Shown piece after piece: positions 1 to 8,917 of a stretch of DNA of 64,000 nt. The position numbers were made by a program, and so were the translations under genes. Below the pieces are notes generated by a model. The model saw only the letters and a program-made list of their open reading frames with translations. It was not told the DNA's origin and made no database searches. Position 1 is the stretch's first letter; the number at the start of each line of letters is the position of its first letter. Where the stretch lies: contig OX244046.1 in assembly GCA_945861085.1 (NCBI GenBank), positions 744,001 through 808,000 on the forward strand. Reading direction: 5' to 3'. The DNA is from Clostridioides difficile_D (GTDB lineage: Bacteria > Bacillota > Clostridia > Peptostreptococcales > Peptostreptococcaceae).

Positions 1-195
1 GGCTGTTGTACCTAATATTAAAGTAATGGCTAAAGTTGCAACTAAACCTCTTTTAAATGGTACTTTGTGTGTTTTATTATTAATCATTTTATAATTTTCA
101 TCCCTTTCTGGTAAACTATTTAATGTTCTATTTAAACTATTATGAAAGCTTTCTGGAGCTTTTGGAAACGAATTATTTAAGCTATTTTTATTCAT
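1..195 (-). CDS. rsiT: Anti-sigma factor, N-terminal part (runs off window)
   Basis: The first 65 codons are visible and the gene continues beyond base 1. The protein begins MNKNSLNNSFPKAPESF, has a polar cytoplasmic stretch of about 50 residues, then a hydrophobic segment (GLVATLAITLILG) that looks like a transmembrane helix. Its ATG overlaps the stop of the upstream ECF sigma gene (ATGA), so the two are translationally coupled. That arrangement and topology fit a membrane anti-sigma factor that holds the sigma factor inactive. The symbol rests on resemblance of the locus to csfT-rsiT of C. difficile, recalled from knowledge. The extracytoplasmic domain is not in the window. Confidence 0.6.
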   Translation of the reverse strand, partial: MNKNSLNNSFPKAPESFHNSLNRTLNSLPERDENYKMINNKTHKVPFKRGLVATLAITLILGTTA

Positions 196-671
196 ATGAT
201 TACCTCCATGTTTTCTAATTTAGTTTTTAATAATTTTCTTCCTCTTGATAACCTGCTTTTTACAGTTCCTTGAGGTATATCTAATATTTCCTTAATTTCA
301 TCTACTGAATAACCTTCAATGTAGTAAAGAACTATTGGAATTTTAATTTTTTTAGGGAGACTCCAAATGGCAGTATACAAATCACTATAGTCATCTTTTT
401 CATCAATTTTTTTGTTTTTGAAGACGTCTTCAAATGATAGAAACTTCAATCGTTTACGTATTAATGAATTACATTCATTTATGACTATTCTAATCAGCCA
501 AGTTTTAAAATATTGTTCTTCCTTAAGAGAATTTAACTTTTCATATGCTTTTAAAATAGCATTGTTGACAGCATCTTCACAATCCTGGTCGTTTCCTAGG
601 ATAGACTTAGATACACGATACAAAGTCTGTTCTGATTCAAGTATATTATTTGTAAATGTAGTTTTATCCAA
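192..671 (-). CDS. csfT: ECF-type RNA polymerase sigma factor (CsfT-like)
   Basis: This 159-residue protein has the two-domain ECF layout. The region 2 part lies at about residues 15-75 (GNDQDCEDAVNNAILKAYE, then FKTWLIRIVIN). The region 4 helix-turn-helix is near the C-terminus (YYIEGYSVDEIKEILDIPQG, then TVKSRLSRGRKLL). I place the start at TTG 671-669 because AAAGGTAGG lies seven bases upstream. A longer frame opening with TTG at 695 has no ribosome binding site. It overlaps the anti-sigma gene by four bases (ATGA). ECF sigmas usually switch on envelope-stress genes and their own operon; targets cannot be read here. The symbol is by locus recognition. Confidence 0.8.
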   Translation of the reverse strand: MDKTTFTNNILESEQTLYRVSKSILGNDQDCEDAVNNAILKAYEKLNSLKEEQYFKTWLIRIVINECNSLIRKRLKFLSFEDVFKNKKIDEKDDYSDLYTAIWSLPKKIKIPIVLYYIEGYSVDEIKEILDIPQGTVKSRLSRGRKLLKTKLENMEVII

Positions 672-1421
672 CTGAATTCCTACCTTTCTATGCAAATCGT
701 AGCGCTACTTTTTTGCCTTTCACTTATTAGATAAAATTTTACTATAGATGGTTCACTTTTTTTAATAATTATTAGATAAATTTAAGTTTAAAAGTTTTGT
801 TTCTTCTATTCAAATACCTAAAATATCTTTTTTTCAGTCACATCTAAAACTATATAGTTAGTTTTATTACAAGTATTTATGTTGAGTAATTAGAAAAATA
901 TTGAGTAATTAGAAAATAATGTTATTAGATTATTTACTTCATGTATAGATTTAAAATAAGTTCTTTAAATAGCACTAAAAACCACAGTATTTTGACTAAA
1001 AGTAGATTTTTGAGAAAAAACAATGACCTTTAAATGGGAATTAAGAATAAAGAAATGTACTCATTTTATATAAACATAATTATAAATAAAGATAAAAAAT
1101 ATAAATTATAAAAATAATAATTTTTTTAGAAAATAATAAAGTTTTTTGAGTAAAAGTTTTATATTGAAATGTAAAAATAATAAAATACTTTATAAGTTAA
1201 TTACAGAAGAAAAAATAATGTGGCAATTTTCTGATATTTTTTAATTATCAATAAAGTGTATAAAGCTTAATAAATTTAGTAGGACTTTAAGACAGATAAT
1301 GACCTATTAAAGATACTATATATTAGATAAAATAAATTAAAACAAAACAAAAATAGAATAAGATTAAAAAAGAAAGCACATCATGAAACATCAAAAAATT
1401 TATTTTAAGGAGGAATAAAGT
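672..1421. other. Intergenic region, AT-rich, no gene seen
   Basis: About 750 bases between the divergent sigma operon and the DUF5058 gene. A perfect 10-bp palindrome, GTAGCGCTAC, lies at 699-708, about 10 bases upstream of the sigma factor's ribosome binding site, and could be a regulatory site. A short direct repeat (TTGAGTAATTAGAAAA) occurs around 885-920. The remainder is very AT-rich and contains no credible coding frame with a ribosome binding site. Confidence 0.6.
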
Positions 1422-2123
1422 ATGAAGTTTCAAGAAATGATTAATAGTCCAGGTCTTTGGATTGTTTCTAGTTTTTTAGTAATTATTTCAGTTGTTCAAG
1501 CAATCGTATTTATGAAGGCGGCACTAAAGGAGGCTTCAACTCTTGGTATTGAAAAGAAAGGAATTAAAGCTGCAATTCGTTCCGCTAGTATTACAGCCAT
1601 TGGACCTTCTCTATCTCCTGTTATTACATTATTATCACTTGTAGCTGTAATTGGTGCTCCTACGACTTGGATGAGACTCTGTGATGTAGGAGCAGCTAGA
1701 ACGGAACTTGGAGTAATATCTCTTACATCAAATTTGTCTGGGGTAGAAGTAGGTAGTGCTGCATTTGGAGCAGAAGCTTTTTCATATGCACTATGGGGAA
1801 TGGCTTTAAATAACTTAGGTTGGTTGCTTGTTGTATTTATTTTGGGGCATAGAATGCGTGGGATTGTTGAAAAAATGAACATGAAATATAATCCTACTTG
1901 GGTTAAAAAACTACTTGCAGGAGCTACAGTTGGGTTATTTGCTTACCTTCTTTCAAATCAAATAAAAACATTTGAAATGCCAAAACTTACACCAGCAATT
2001 ATTTCAGCTATAGTTATGTTAGTATTGACGACTTTATTTAAAAAGAATCAACGATTGCAAGAATTGTCATTAGGTATTGCCATGTTGATTGGTATGTTTG
2101 GTACACAGATTATATTATCGTGA
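1422..2123 (+). CDS. DUF5058-like multi-pass membrane protein
   Basis: A 233-residue integral membrane protein with about five or six hydrophobic segments and conserved-looking polar loops (GIKAAIRSASITAIGPSLSP, then GAPTTWMRLCDVGAARTE). It resembles the DUF5058 family, whose function is unknown to me. AAGGAGGAATAAAGT precedes the ATG. The next gene is a second membrane protein 25 bases downstream, then a D-aminoacylase, so the pair may form a two-part transporter for the deacylase substrate. That role is inferred from context only. Confidence 0.7.
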   Translation: MKFQEMINSPGLWIVSSFLVIISVVQAIVFMKAALKEASTLGIEKKGIKAAIRSASITAIGPSLSPVITLLSLVAVIGAPTTWMRLCDVGAARTELGVISLTSNLSGVEVGSAAFGAEAFSYALWGMALNNLGWLLVVFILGHRMRGIVEKMNMKYNPTWVKKLLAGATVGLFAYLLSNQIKTFEMPKLTPAIISAIVMLVLTTLFKKNQRLQELSLGIAMLIGMFGTQIILS

Positions 2124-2148
2124 TTAAAACAGATAAGAGGTGATAATT

Positions 2149-2805
2149 ATGTATGATAAAAAGATGATTAAAATAGGAAGAATTTCCATAGGTCTTGCAA
2201 TTATTGCAAACTTTATTCCCGCTATATATGTAGGTCTTCGTTTTGGAGAGATGCCGATGCTTTCTGTTATATTCCAAATTTGGGGATTAGTTGCCGCAAC
2301 TTACGGGATTAGCTGGCTTGTTCAACCTATAGCCTATTACCCAACGCTGGGAGCTCCAGGTTCTTATATTGGTTGGCTTGCAGGTTCTGTTGGAGATATA
2401 CGTATGCCTGCAGCATCAATGGCACAGAAAATTGCTGGTGTAGAGGCTGGAACACATGAGGGTGAAGTTGTTGGAACAATTGGTACATGTTGCTCAATAT
2501 TTGTATCAGCTTCTATGATTACCCTTTTTACTATTGTAGGCTATAAAGTAATTCCTTTGTTACCTGAATTTGTTACTAATTCATTTAATTATATACTTCC
2601 AGCACTATTTGGAGCAATTTACGTTGATATTGCACGTAAGGATATTCGAGCTGGTGGATGTACAATTGCTGCAGCATTAGCGATTATGTACTTTGGTGAA
2701 AAAGTTGGTATACCAGGTGGATTATTAACATTGTTTATTGTATTAGGCGGTATACTCATCACAAGAGTTTTCTTTGTGATTGATACCAATAAAACGAAAG
2801 AATAG
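2149..2805 (+). CDS. Multi-pass membrane protein, partner of the upstream DUF5058 gene
   Basis: A 218-residue hydrophobic protein with about five or six transmembrane segments. Polar loops include QPIAYYPTLGAPGSYIGWLA and GDIRMPAASMAQKIAGVEAG. I chose ATG 2149 because AGAGGTGATAATT sits just before it; a GTG at 2140 lies inside that ribosome binding site. It lies 25 bases after the DUF5058 gene, so both are probably cotranscribed. The stop codon falls inside the first unit of a tandem repeat that fills the gap to the deacylase. No enzymatic motif is visible. A small-molecule permease component is plausible but unproven. Confidence 0.6.
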   Translation: MYDKKMIKIGRISIGLAIIANFIPAIYVGLRFGEMPMLSVIFQIWGLVAATYGISWLVQPIAYYPTLGAPGSYIGWLAGSVGDIRMPAASMAQKIAGVEAGTHEGEVVGTIGTCCSIFVSASMITLFTIVGYKVIPLLPEFVTNSFNYILPALFGAIYVDIARKDIRAGGCTIAAALAIMYFGEKVGIPGGLLTLFIVLGGILITRVFFVIDTNKTKE

Positions 2806-2955
2806 AGTTGTTTGTTAAGAAGAAAGAATAGAATTGTTTGTTAAGAAGAAAGAATAAAATTATTTGTTGAGAAAAGAATAGAATTGTTTGTTAAGAAAAA
2901 AATAGAGTTGTTTATTAAGAAGAAAGAATAAAATTACTTATTAAGAAAAAAGAAT
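2796..2955. repeat. Tandem repeat, about six units of 24-28 bp
   Basis: Degenerate head-to-tail units of the form GAAAGAATAGAATTGTTTGTTAAGAA fill almost the whole gap between the membrane-protein gene and the deacylase gene. The first unit contains the stop codon of the upstream gene (GAA TAG). Units differ by G/A changes and one- to four-base indels. Confidence 0.85.
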
Positions 2956-2983
2956 ATATATTAATTTTGAAAGGAGAAGAACT

Positions 2984-4624
2984 ATGTTTGATGTTAAAAT
3001 TATCAATGGAATAATCGTTGATGGTACAGGAGATTCAAGATATAAAGGTGATGTAGGGATTGTAGGAGATAAAATCAAGGCTATTGGAGATTTAAGTCAA
3101 GAAGAAGCTAAAAAGACTATAGATGCAACTGGGAAGTTTGTATCGCCTGGTTTTATAGATTTTCATACTCATTCTGATTTATCTCTTGTATATGACAAAT
3201 ATACAAGGAGTCGTATCTATACAGGCGTAACGACAGATGTTATTGCAAACTGTGGTATAGGAGTTGCTCCAATAAGAGAAGAGAAGAAACAAGAGTTAAT
3301 TGACTATCTTGGAACGAGGATAATTGGTACAATTCCAACAAAATTAGAGCTTCACTGGAATACAATGCAGGAATACTTTGATTACTTAACTGAAAATTCT
3401 CCAGCAGTCAATGTTGTAGCTTATGTAGCACAAGGACCTGTACGTATCAATGAAATGGGATTTTCAAAGGAACCTGCTACTTTAGAACAACTTAAAAATA
3501 TGAAGTTGGAAGTTAGAAAGGCTATGGAAGCTGGATGTGTAGCTCTTTCATCAGGATTAGTTTATTTACCAGGAGCATATACAAAGAAAGAAGAAATGGC
3601 TGAATTATGCAAAGAGTTAATACCATATAATGGATACTATATATCTCATATTAGGGATGAAGGTGATGAAGAAATGGAAGCTCTTGATGAAGCAATTTAT
3701 ATAGCTAAGACAGCAGGAGTTCCTCTACATATTTCTCATTTAAAAGTTATGGGTCATAAGAATTTTGGAACTATAGATAAAATATTTAAAAAGCTAGATG
3801 AAGCTGAGGATAATGGTTTGGAAGTAACTTTTGATTGTTATCCATATACAGCTGGAATGACATCTTTGGGTGCACTTTTACCTCCTTGGGCTTTTGAAGG
3901 TGGTGTAGAAAACATGGTAAAACGATTAGAAGTACAAGAAAACAGGGATAGAATTATTAAAGAGTTGGAAGAAGGGATTCCTGGATGGCAATGTTTCTAC
4001 CAATTAGCAGGTGGATGGAATGGTGTTGTACTGGCTTCTGTAATGACTGAAGCAAATAAATACGTAGAGGGAAAAACTTTAATGGAAGTGGCCAAAATCA
4101 ATAATGAAAATCCATTTGATACATTCTTCAGGCTTTTGATTGAAGAAAAAAGTAAAATTCAGGTGGTTGTTCACACACAAGGTCAAGAGGATACAGATAA
4201 AGTTGTTTGTCATCCAAAGTCATGTATAGGTTCTGATAGTATGGACCTTTCTACAGAAGGTTTACTTTCTCTTGGGAAACCTCATCCCCGTGCATTTGGT
4301 ACTTTTGGAAAAATTTTCTCTTACTATGTTAGAGAAAAGGGCATGTTGACTTTTGAGGAAGCAGTCAAAAAGATAACTTATCTTTCTGCAAAACGCTTAG
4401 GTATTTATAAAGAAAGAGGTCTACTTAAGGAAAATTATTTTGCAGATATCGTGGTATTTGACCCAGATACAATAGAAGATAAAGCGACTTACAATAATCC
4501 TAAACAGTATACAGTTGGAGTAGAATATGTGTTGGTAAATGGTAAAATTGCGTTGGCAGAAGGAAAACAAACTGATGTATGTGCTGGACGTGTAATTAAA
4601 AATCCTCTTAGCAGAGCAAAATAA
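2984..4624 (+). CDS. N-acyl-D-amino-acid deacylase (D-aminoacylase family amidohydrolase)
   Basis: This 546-residue cytoplasmic metal-dependent amidohydrolase probably releases D-amino acids from N-acyl-D-amino acids. The N-terminal beta-sandwich leads into the metal motif GFIDFHTHSDLS (His61, His63). NCGIG follows at about residue 90, its Cys being the family's typical bridging metal ligand. Later motifs are YISHIRDEGDE (about 215-225), PLHISHLKVMG (about 243-253), CIGSDSM with the likely catalytic Asp, and KPHPRAFGTFGK. Length fits the family. AAAGGAGAAGAACT precedes the ATG. It follows two membrane-protein genes and precedes a regulator, which suggests an import-and-hydrolysis locus for D-amino-acid conjugates. 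The exact substrate is unknown; a related dihydropyrimidinase-like activity is less likely. Confidence 0.85.
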   Translation: MFDVKIINGIIVDGTGDSRYKGDVGIVGDKIKAIGDLSQEEAKKTIDATGKFVSPGFIDFHTHSDLSLVYDKYTRSRIYTGVTTDVIANCGIGVAPIREEKKQELIDYLGTRIIGTIPTKLELHWNTMQEYFDYLTENSPAVNVVAYVAQGPVRINEMGFSKEPATLEQLKNMKLEVRKAMEAGCVALSSGLVYLPGAYTKKEEMAELCKELIPYNGYYISHIRDEGDEEMEALDEAIYIAKTAGVPLHISHLKVMGHKNFGTIDKIFKKLDEAEDNGLEVTFDCYPYTAGMTSLGALLPPWAFEGGVENMVKRLEVQENRDRIIKELEEGIPGWQCFYQLAGGWNGVVLASVMTEANKYVEGKTLMEVAKINNENPFDTFFRLLIEEKSKIQVVVHTQGQEDTDKVVCHPKSCIGSDSMDLSTEGLLSLGKPHPRAFGTFGKIFSYYVREKGMLTFEEAVKKITYLSAKRLGIYKERGLLKENYFADIVVFDPDTIEDKATYNNPKQYTVGVEYVLVNGKIALAEGKQTDVCAGRVIKNPLSRAK

Positions 4625-4644
4625 AATATATTAAAAGTCTTTAT

Positions 4645-4687
4645 AAAAATAGTCTTTCTTTAAATATAAGGAAGGCTATTTTTGTTA
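4645..4687 (+). terminator. Intrinsic terminator after the deacylase gene
   Basis: A 15-16 bp stem, AAAAATAGTCTTTCTT paired with AAGGAAGGCTATTTTT with a few G-U pairs, closes on a short AT loop and runs into TTTGTT. It ends the membrane-protein/deacylase unit. Confidence 0.85.
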
Positions 4688-4912
4688 AATTGATAAAAAT
4701 TGTTCTACTTGTGTTTTCTAAAGAATTTAACTTTAAGTAGAAAAAACAATATATTAATTGTAAAATGTAATTAATATTAATGTATAAAATTTAAGTACAA
4801 AAATATTTCAACAGATAGTTATAAGTAAAAAAACTTGAAGTAGCTTTTTATATGAGGATAGTTGATAAAGTGTTTTAAGAGATAACAGTATCATTAAGAA
4901 AGGAGAGACAAA

Positions 4913-6235
4913 ATGAAAATACTTTATGTAGGACCAGGTATGATGATTGACAAAATACTATCAGTAAGTAAAAAGAATTTTCCGAATATTGAAACATATT
5001 TTATTAGATATGATAGATACGTTGAAGTACCTGATTTATTGGAGAAATATAAAGGTAGAGTAGATGCAGTTCTTTTTACAGGAAAATCTCCATTTAAGTT
5101 TTTTGAAAAAAGACAAAAAGATTTTATCTTGTCTGATTATATTCCTAGGCATGAAACAACATTGTACAGAGTACTGCTTGAAATTACATATTTGCTTAAA
5201 TTCGATATTAGTAGACTGAGTATAGACACTTATGATAAGGCAATGATGAAGAGGTTATATAAAGAAATTGGAGTTGAATTTAAGGATGAACAGATGTTTT
5301 TTGCAGAGCAAAAGTATCTAGAAAATGATTATATAAAGTTCGTGCTTGAATTTCACAAATATAATTATCAAAATAATGATATATGTTGCTGTATTACAGG
5401 TCTTGAAGAGGCATATCATATAATGAAAAAGGATGATATTCCAGTAGTTTTAGCTTTGCCTTCTGAGGATGTAATGGTGCAAAGTATAAAAAACATTCAG
5501 ATGCGTTATATTGCAAAGAAAAACAATGAGAATCAGATTGTTGTTCTTGCTATCAAATTAAATATGCCTTCAGAGTATTCATTGATGAAGGAAGACGAAT
5601 ACGCTTATCTTTCACAAAGGATTAAGATACTTGATAAACTATATCATTTCAATAGTCGTATAGATGGCGTGTTGGTAGAACAGAGTAGAAGTGAATTTAT
5701 GATTTTTACAACCAAAAAAATACTCGAGTTAGAAACGAAGAAGTATAGAGATATTTATTTGTTGGATATGATTCGTGAAGTTTCAGTTATAAATTCTTAC
5801 ATAGGAATTGGTTATGGAAAAACAGCAAATGAAGCTAAATTTAACGCTTATGAGAGTATTAAGATGGCTCAACGTCAAAAAAATGATGCAGCATATGTAG
5901 TTTTTGAAAATGGAGAAATTATGGGACCACTGGGGTCTACTCCTACTGTTAAAAAGAAGAATAGTTTTGATGAACGTTTTTATCAAATAGCTACAGAAAC
6001 AGGTCTAAGTGCTAATACTGTATATAAGGTATTCAGCAAAATAATAAATAGTGGAAAAACTGAATTTACATCAAAAGAATTAGCTACTATATGTGATGTA
6101 AGCATCAGAACTATGGACAGGATTATACTTAGATTGTGTGATTCTGGTTATTGTGAGGTAGTTAGTGAACAGCTTATGAGCAAATATGGCAGACCTAGTA
6201 GAATATTACGTTTTAAACCTTTTTTGTTGTTTTAA
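4913..6235 (+). CDS. Transcriptional regulator with C-terminal winged helix
   Basis: A 440-residue protein with no recognisable catalytic domain at the N-terminus. A middle segment (IGIGYGKTANEAKFNAYESI, about 292-311) resembles the substrate-sensing fold seen near regulatory HTH modules. The C-terminus (about 350-440) carries two HTH-like units: ATETGLSANTVYKVFSKI, and TSKELATICDVSIRTMDRII followed by LRLCDSGYCEVV. AAAGGAGAGACAAA precedes the ATG. It lies directly downstream of the deacylase gene in the same direction but beyond a terminator, so it has its own promoter and probably controls the neighbouring transport/deacylase genes. The inducer is unknown. Confidence 0.65.
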   Translation: MKILYVGPGMMIDKILSVSKKNFPNIETYFIRYDRYVEVPDLLEKYKGRVDAVLFTGKSPFKFFEKRQKDFILSDYIPRHETTLYRVLLEITYLLKFDISRLSIDTYDKAMMKRLYKEIGVEFKDEQMFFAEQKYLENDYIKFVLEFHKYNYQNNDICCCITGLEEAYHIMKKDDIPVVLALPSEDVMVQSIKNIQMRYIAKKNNENQIVVLAIKLNMPSEYSLMKEDEYAYLSQRIKILDKLYHFNSRIDGVLVEQSRSEFMIFTTKKILELETKKYRDIYLLDMIREVSVINSYIGIGYGKTANEAKFNAYESIKMAQRQKNDAAYVVFENGEIMGPLGSTPTVKKKNSFDERFYQIATETGLSANTVYKVFSKIINSGKTEFTSKELATICDVSIRTMDRIILRLCDSGYCEVVSEQLMSKYGRPSRILRFKPFLLF

Positions 6236-6504
6236 CTTATAATATACTGTAAATTAATTTGTGCTTTTAAGCATATTCTTTACTTTATAGCAAGGGTTGA
6301 TTATTTAGTATTAATCTTAAAGCACAAATTATTTTACACTACCATTTATCAAGAAAATCTACATATTAATTTCATATCAAAGATAATACATTAGGATTCT
6401 TCTTCAAAGTTTTTAATAGAGGTTCTTAAAGTTTCTTTATACAGCATTAATTGATGCTATTTGAGTATCTGAATTCCAAGTAAATTTTATTATTTTTAAT
6501 TCTG

Positions 6505-6675
6505 ATGGAGCTATTTTTATTGATTGTAACAATTGCTGGTTGTTCAAAATCTGCTGATGGAGAATATAAATATGCTACTATTAATACATCTATGGAAAAT
6601 AGTTCCATAATTTCCTTATATGAACGAGATAACTATTCTTTTGTAAGTGTCAAAGAATTACTTATATCAGGGTAA
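6505..6675 (+). pseudogene. Lipoprotein gene remnant (56 codons)
   Basis: An open frame of 56 codons encodes a short hydrophobic stretch followed by a lipobox-like sequence (LLIVTIAGC) and SKSADGEYKYATINTS. It has the look of an N-terminal lipoprotein fragment cut short by a stop. There is no good ribosome binding site before the ATG and the signal peptide lacks basic residues, so it is more likely decayed than functional. Confidence 0.4.
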
Positions 6676-6836
6676 AAGTGACAATTATTATATTTAATAT
6701 TAATTATATATAATTGAAATATATAACTGATATAGAATCAGTAAATATGTAGATAGTCAGTAAACTTAATTTATATTTGGAAGGTCTTTTAAGTTATTTT
6801 ATCGTACTTATTTGAGAAAGAGAAGGGGGTAATTAT

Positions 6837-6869
6837 ATGTGCTTATTTTATCAGAGTATTATTGTGTAA
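6837..6869 (+). other. Ten-codon open frame with strong SD
   Basis: AGAAGGGGGTAATTAT precedes ATG, which encodes MCLFYQSIIV and then stops 13 bases before a terminator stem. It may be a leader-peptide remnant or a truncated gene start. No downstream gene exists on this strand before the convergent FtsH-like gene. Confidence 0.3.
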
Positions 6870-6881
6870 AATCAAACACAT

Positions 6882-6930
6882 AAAAGGCTATAAGTCTAAT
6901 ATGTAAAATTAAACTTATAGCCTTTTTGTT
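6882..6930. terminator. Bidirectional intrinsic terminator
   Basis: A 14-bp stem, AAAAGGCTATAAGT paired with ACTTATAGCCTTTT, is followed by T-rich sequence on the plus strand (TTTGTTTT) and on the minus strand (TTATGTGTTTGATTTT). It probably ends the FtsH-like gene on the minus strand and any plus-strand readthrough. Confidence 0.8.
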
Positions 6931-7046
6931 TTAATATACCTTTTATATAATTAATTTGTTATACAATTAGTTTGAAATATCTTGATTTTAAAAGTTATTT
7001 AAATTTAATATAGTTACTCTTAAAATAACTATTAAACTAATTCATG

Positions 7047-8450
7047 CTAGTTTACAGCTTCTTTTCCTATCAAATCCTTTAACTCTTCATGAGTCATAGT
7101 CTCTTTTTCAAATAGGAATTTAGAAACAGAATGTAAATCTTCAAGATTATCCTTTAACATCTCTAAAGTCTCTTTATAACAAATTTCAACTATACGATTT
7201 GCTTCCTTTTGAACTTTATCACATAAGAAAGTCTTATCATTTCCATCAATAGTCATAAATCCTAAGTTACTCATACCATACTCACAAACCATTTGGTTAG
7301 CTATTTCAGTGACTTTCTTTAAGTCATCTTTTGCACCAGTAGATTTGTGGTTAAATATTAATTCTTCTGACGCCTTTCCAGCAAGTAATATTTTTATCTT
7401 TCCAATCAACTCGTCCTTAGTATATATATATCTATCTTCATCAGGGAGTTGAAGAACATAACCTAACGCTTGTCCCCTAGGAACTATAGATATTTTTTGT
7501 ATAGGACAAATTCCTACTATATCACTTACAAGAGCATGTCCAGCTTCATGATATGCTACTATTTTTTTCTCTTTTTCAACCAATGCAGAGTTTTTAGATT
7601 CTAGCCCTGCAATAACTCTTTCAAGTGCTTTGTCAAAGTGTTCTGATGTAATACATTCACTGTCATCTCTAACTGCAAATATAGCTGCTTCATTTGCTAT
7701 ATTTGAAAGATGGGCTCCATTGAAACCATGAGTTTTTTTAGCTAAAAGTTCTAGATTTACAGATTTGTCTATAGGCTTGTCATCTGTATGTACCTTTAGA
7801 ATTTCAAATCTAGTGTGATAATTTGGTGCACCTATATGAATGTGTCTGTCAAATCTTCCTGGTCTAAGTAAAGCTTCATCTAATAAGTCAAGTCTATTGG
7901 TAGCACCTATTATTAATACATTGGAATCTTTATTAAATCCATCCATTTCAACTAAAAGTTGGTTTAGAGTTTGGTCTTTTTCGTTGTTACTTTCAAGATG
8001 TCTTTTTGCTCCTACAGCATCTATTTCGTCTATAAATATTATACTTGGAGCTTCTTTTCTAGCTTTTTCAAATAGAGTTCTAACTCTTTTTGCTCCTACA
8101 CCCACATATTTTTCAACGAATTCTGAACCTGTAACATTGAAAAATGATGAGTTTGTTTCACCAGCTACAGCAGATGCAAGTAAAGTTTTTCCTGTTCCTG
8201 GAGGACCATAAAATAATACTCCTTTAGGTATCTTTGCACCCATTTTTTGATATTTTTGTGGTGACTTCATAAAATCGACTATTTCAAATAGTTCTTCTTT
8301 TACTTCGTCTAATCCAGCAACGTCTCTAAATGTAGTCTTTGGTTTTGTAGAAAGTGAATCATCTGTTTGATTGTCTCTTTCCATTTTTGTTTGTGCAAAG
8401 ACAGGAGCTGGATTGTTGATTTTCTTAAAAAAGTTGTTTAGCATTTTCAT
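7047..8450 (-). CDS. FtsH-like AAA+ zinc metalloprotease lacking membrane anchor
   Basis: This 467-residue ATP-dependent protease has an AAA+ module at about 40-290: Walker A GPPGTGKT, Walker B SIIFIDEIDA, second region of homology NRLDLLDEALLRPGRFDR. An M41 peptidase domain follows with the zinc motif HEAGH. Canonical FtsH proteins are over 600 residues and start with two transmembrane helices around an extracellular domain; here only about 35 polar residues precede the FRDVAGLDE motif, so the protein should be soluble. I prefer ATG 8450, five bases after GAGGTG, over a GTG at 8456 that abuts the SD. All ATPase and protease motifs look intact. The target proteins are unknown. Confidence 0.85.
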   Translation of the reverse strand: MKMLNNFFKKINNPAPVFAQTKMERDNQTDDSLSTKPKTTFRDVAGLDEVKEELFEIVDFMKSPQKYQKMGAKIPKGVLFYGPPGTGKTLLASAVAGETNSSFFNVTGSEFVEKYVGVGAKRVRTLFEKARKEAPSIIFIDEIDAVGAKRHLESNNEKDQTLNQLLVEMDGFNKDSNVLIIGATNRLDLLDEALLRPGRFDRHIHIGAPNYHTRFEILKVHTDDKPIDKSVNLELLAKKTHGFNGAHLSNIANEAAIFAVRDDSECITSEHFDKALERVIAGLESKNSALVEKEKKIVAYHEAGHALVSDIVGICPIQKISIVPRGQALGYVLQLPDEDRYIYTKDELIGKIKILLAGKASEELIFNHKSTGAKDDLKKVTEIANQMVCEYGMSNLGFMTIDGNDKTFLCDKVQKEANRIVEICYKETLEMLKDNLEDLHSVSKFLFEKETMTHEELKDLIGKEAVN

Positions 8451-8917
8451 ATTCACACCTCAGGTAATTAATTATTGTTAATCAATTTTATATTTTCCAT
8501 ATTTACTATTTTTTATTATTTATTTTTCGTGGAAAAAATATACATCTTATCTAAATAAAAATAAATTTGTTAAATGTATGAAAAAGTGAATTTATGTATA
8601 TAGGTATTGATTTTATATATTGAATAAAAATTGATGAATAAAGTGATAAATATAGATAATATTGAATAAAATGTGATAAATCTAAATAAAATGAAAATGA
8701 TAAAAAATATTATATTGTATGTATTGATGGGTGTGAAGCATAGTATTATGTATAAAATTGACTAAGTAGGTGTTTTTAGTTATAGTTTTAAAAGAATTTT
8801 GATTTGGGGGTAGTATGTTTTTAATATAAGTAAAAAATTAATATCAAAATGAGTAGCACAGACATATAATTAGTAGTAGGAGAAAGTAATTAAATTTTTC
8901 CTAAACTAAAAAAATAG
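8451..8917. other. AT-rich gap upstream of the infC promoter
   Basis: Between the divergent FtsH-like gene and the infC promoter. It contains low-complexity AT-rich sequence with loose repeats of AATAAAATGATAAAT around 8625-8710. I see no coding frame with a ribosome binding site. Confidence 0.6.

Larger units (their letters stand above)
6236..7046. other. Gene-poor gap with decayed fragments
   Basis: About 810 bases between the regulator and the convergent FtsH-like gene. It holds an imperfect inverted repeat (6248-6271 with 6316-6338), a minus-strand stretch at about 6394-6475 that reads as a frameshifted protein tail (NSDTQIASINA, then YKETLRTSIKNFEEES and a stop), a lipoprotein-like fragment (6505-6675), a 10-codon frame with a strong ribosome binding site (6837-6869) and a terminator hairpin. 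Nothing intact is visible. Confidence 0.6.

Noticed and set aside
2140..2805. GTG 2140 as start of the second membrane protein
   Set aside because: That codon is part of the ribosome binding site for ATG 2149.
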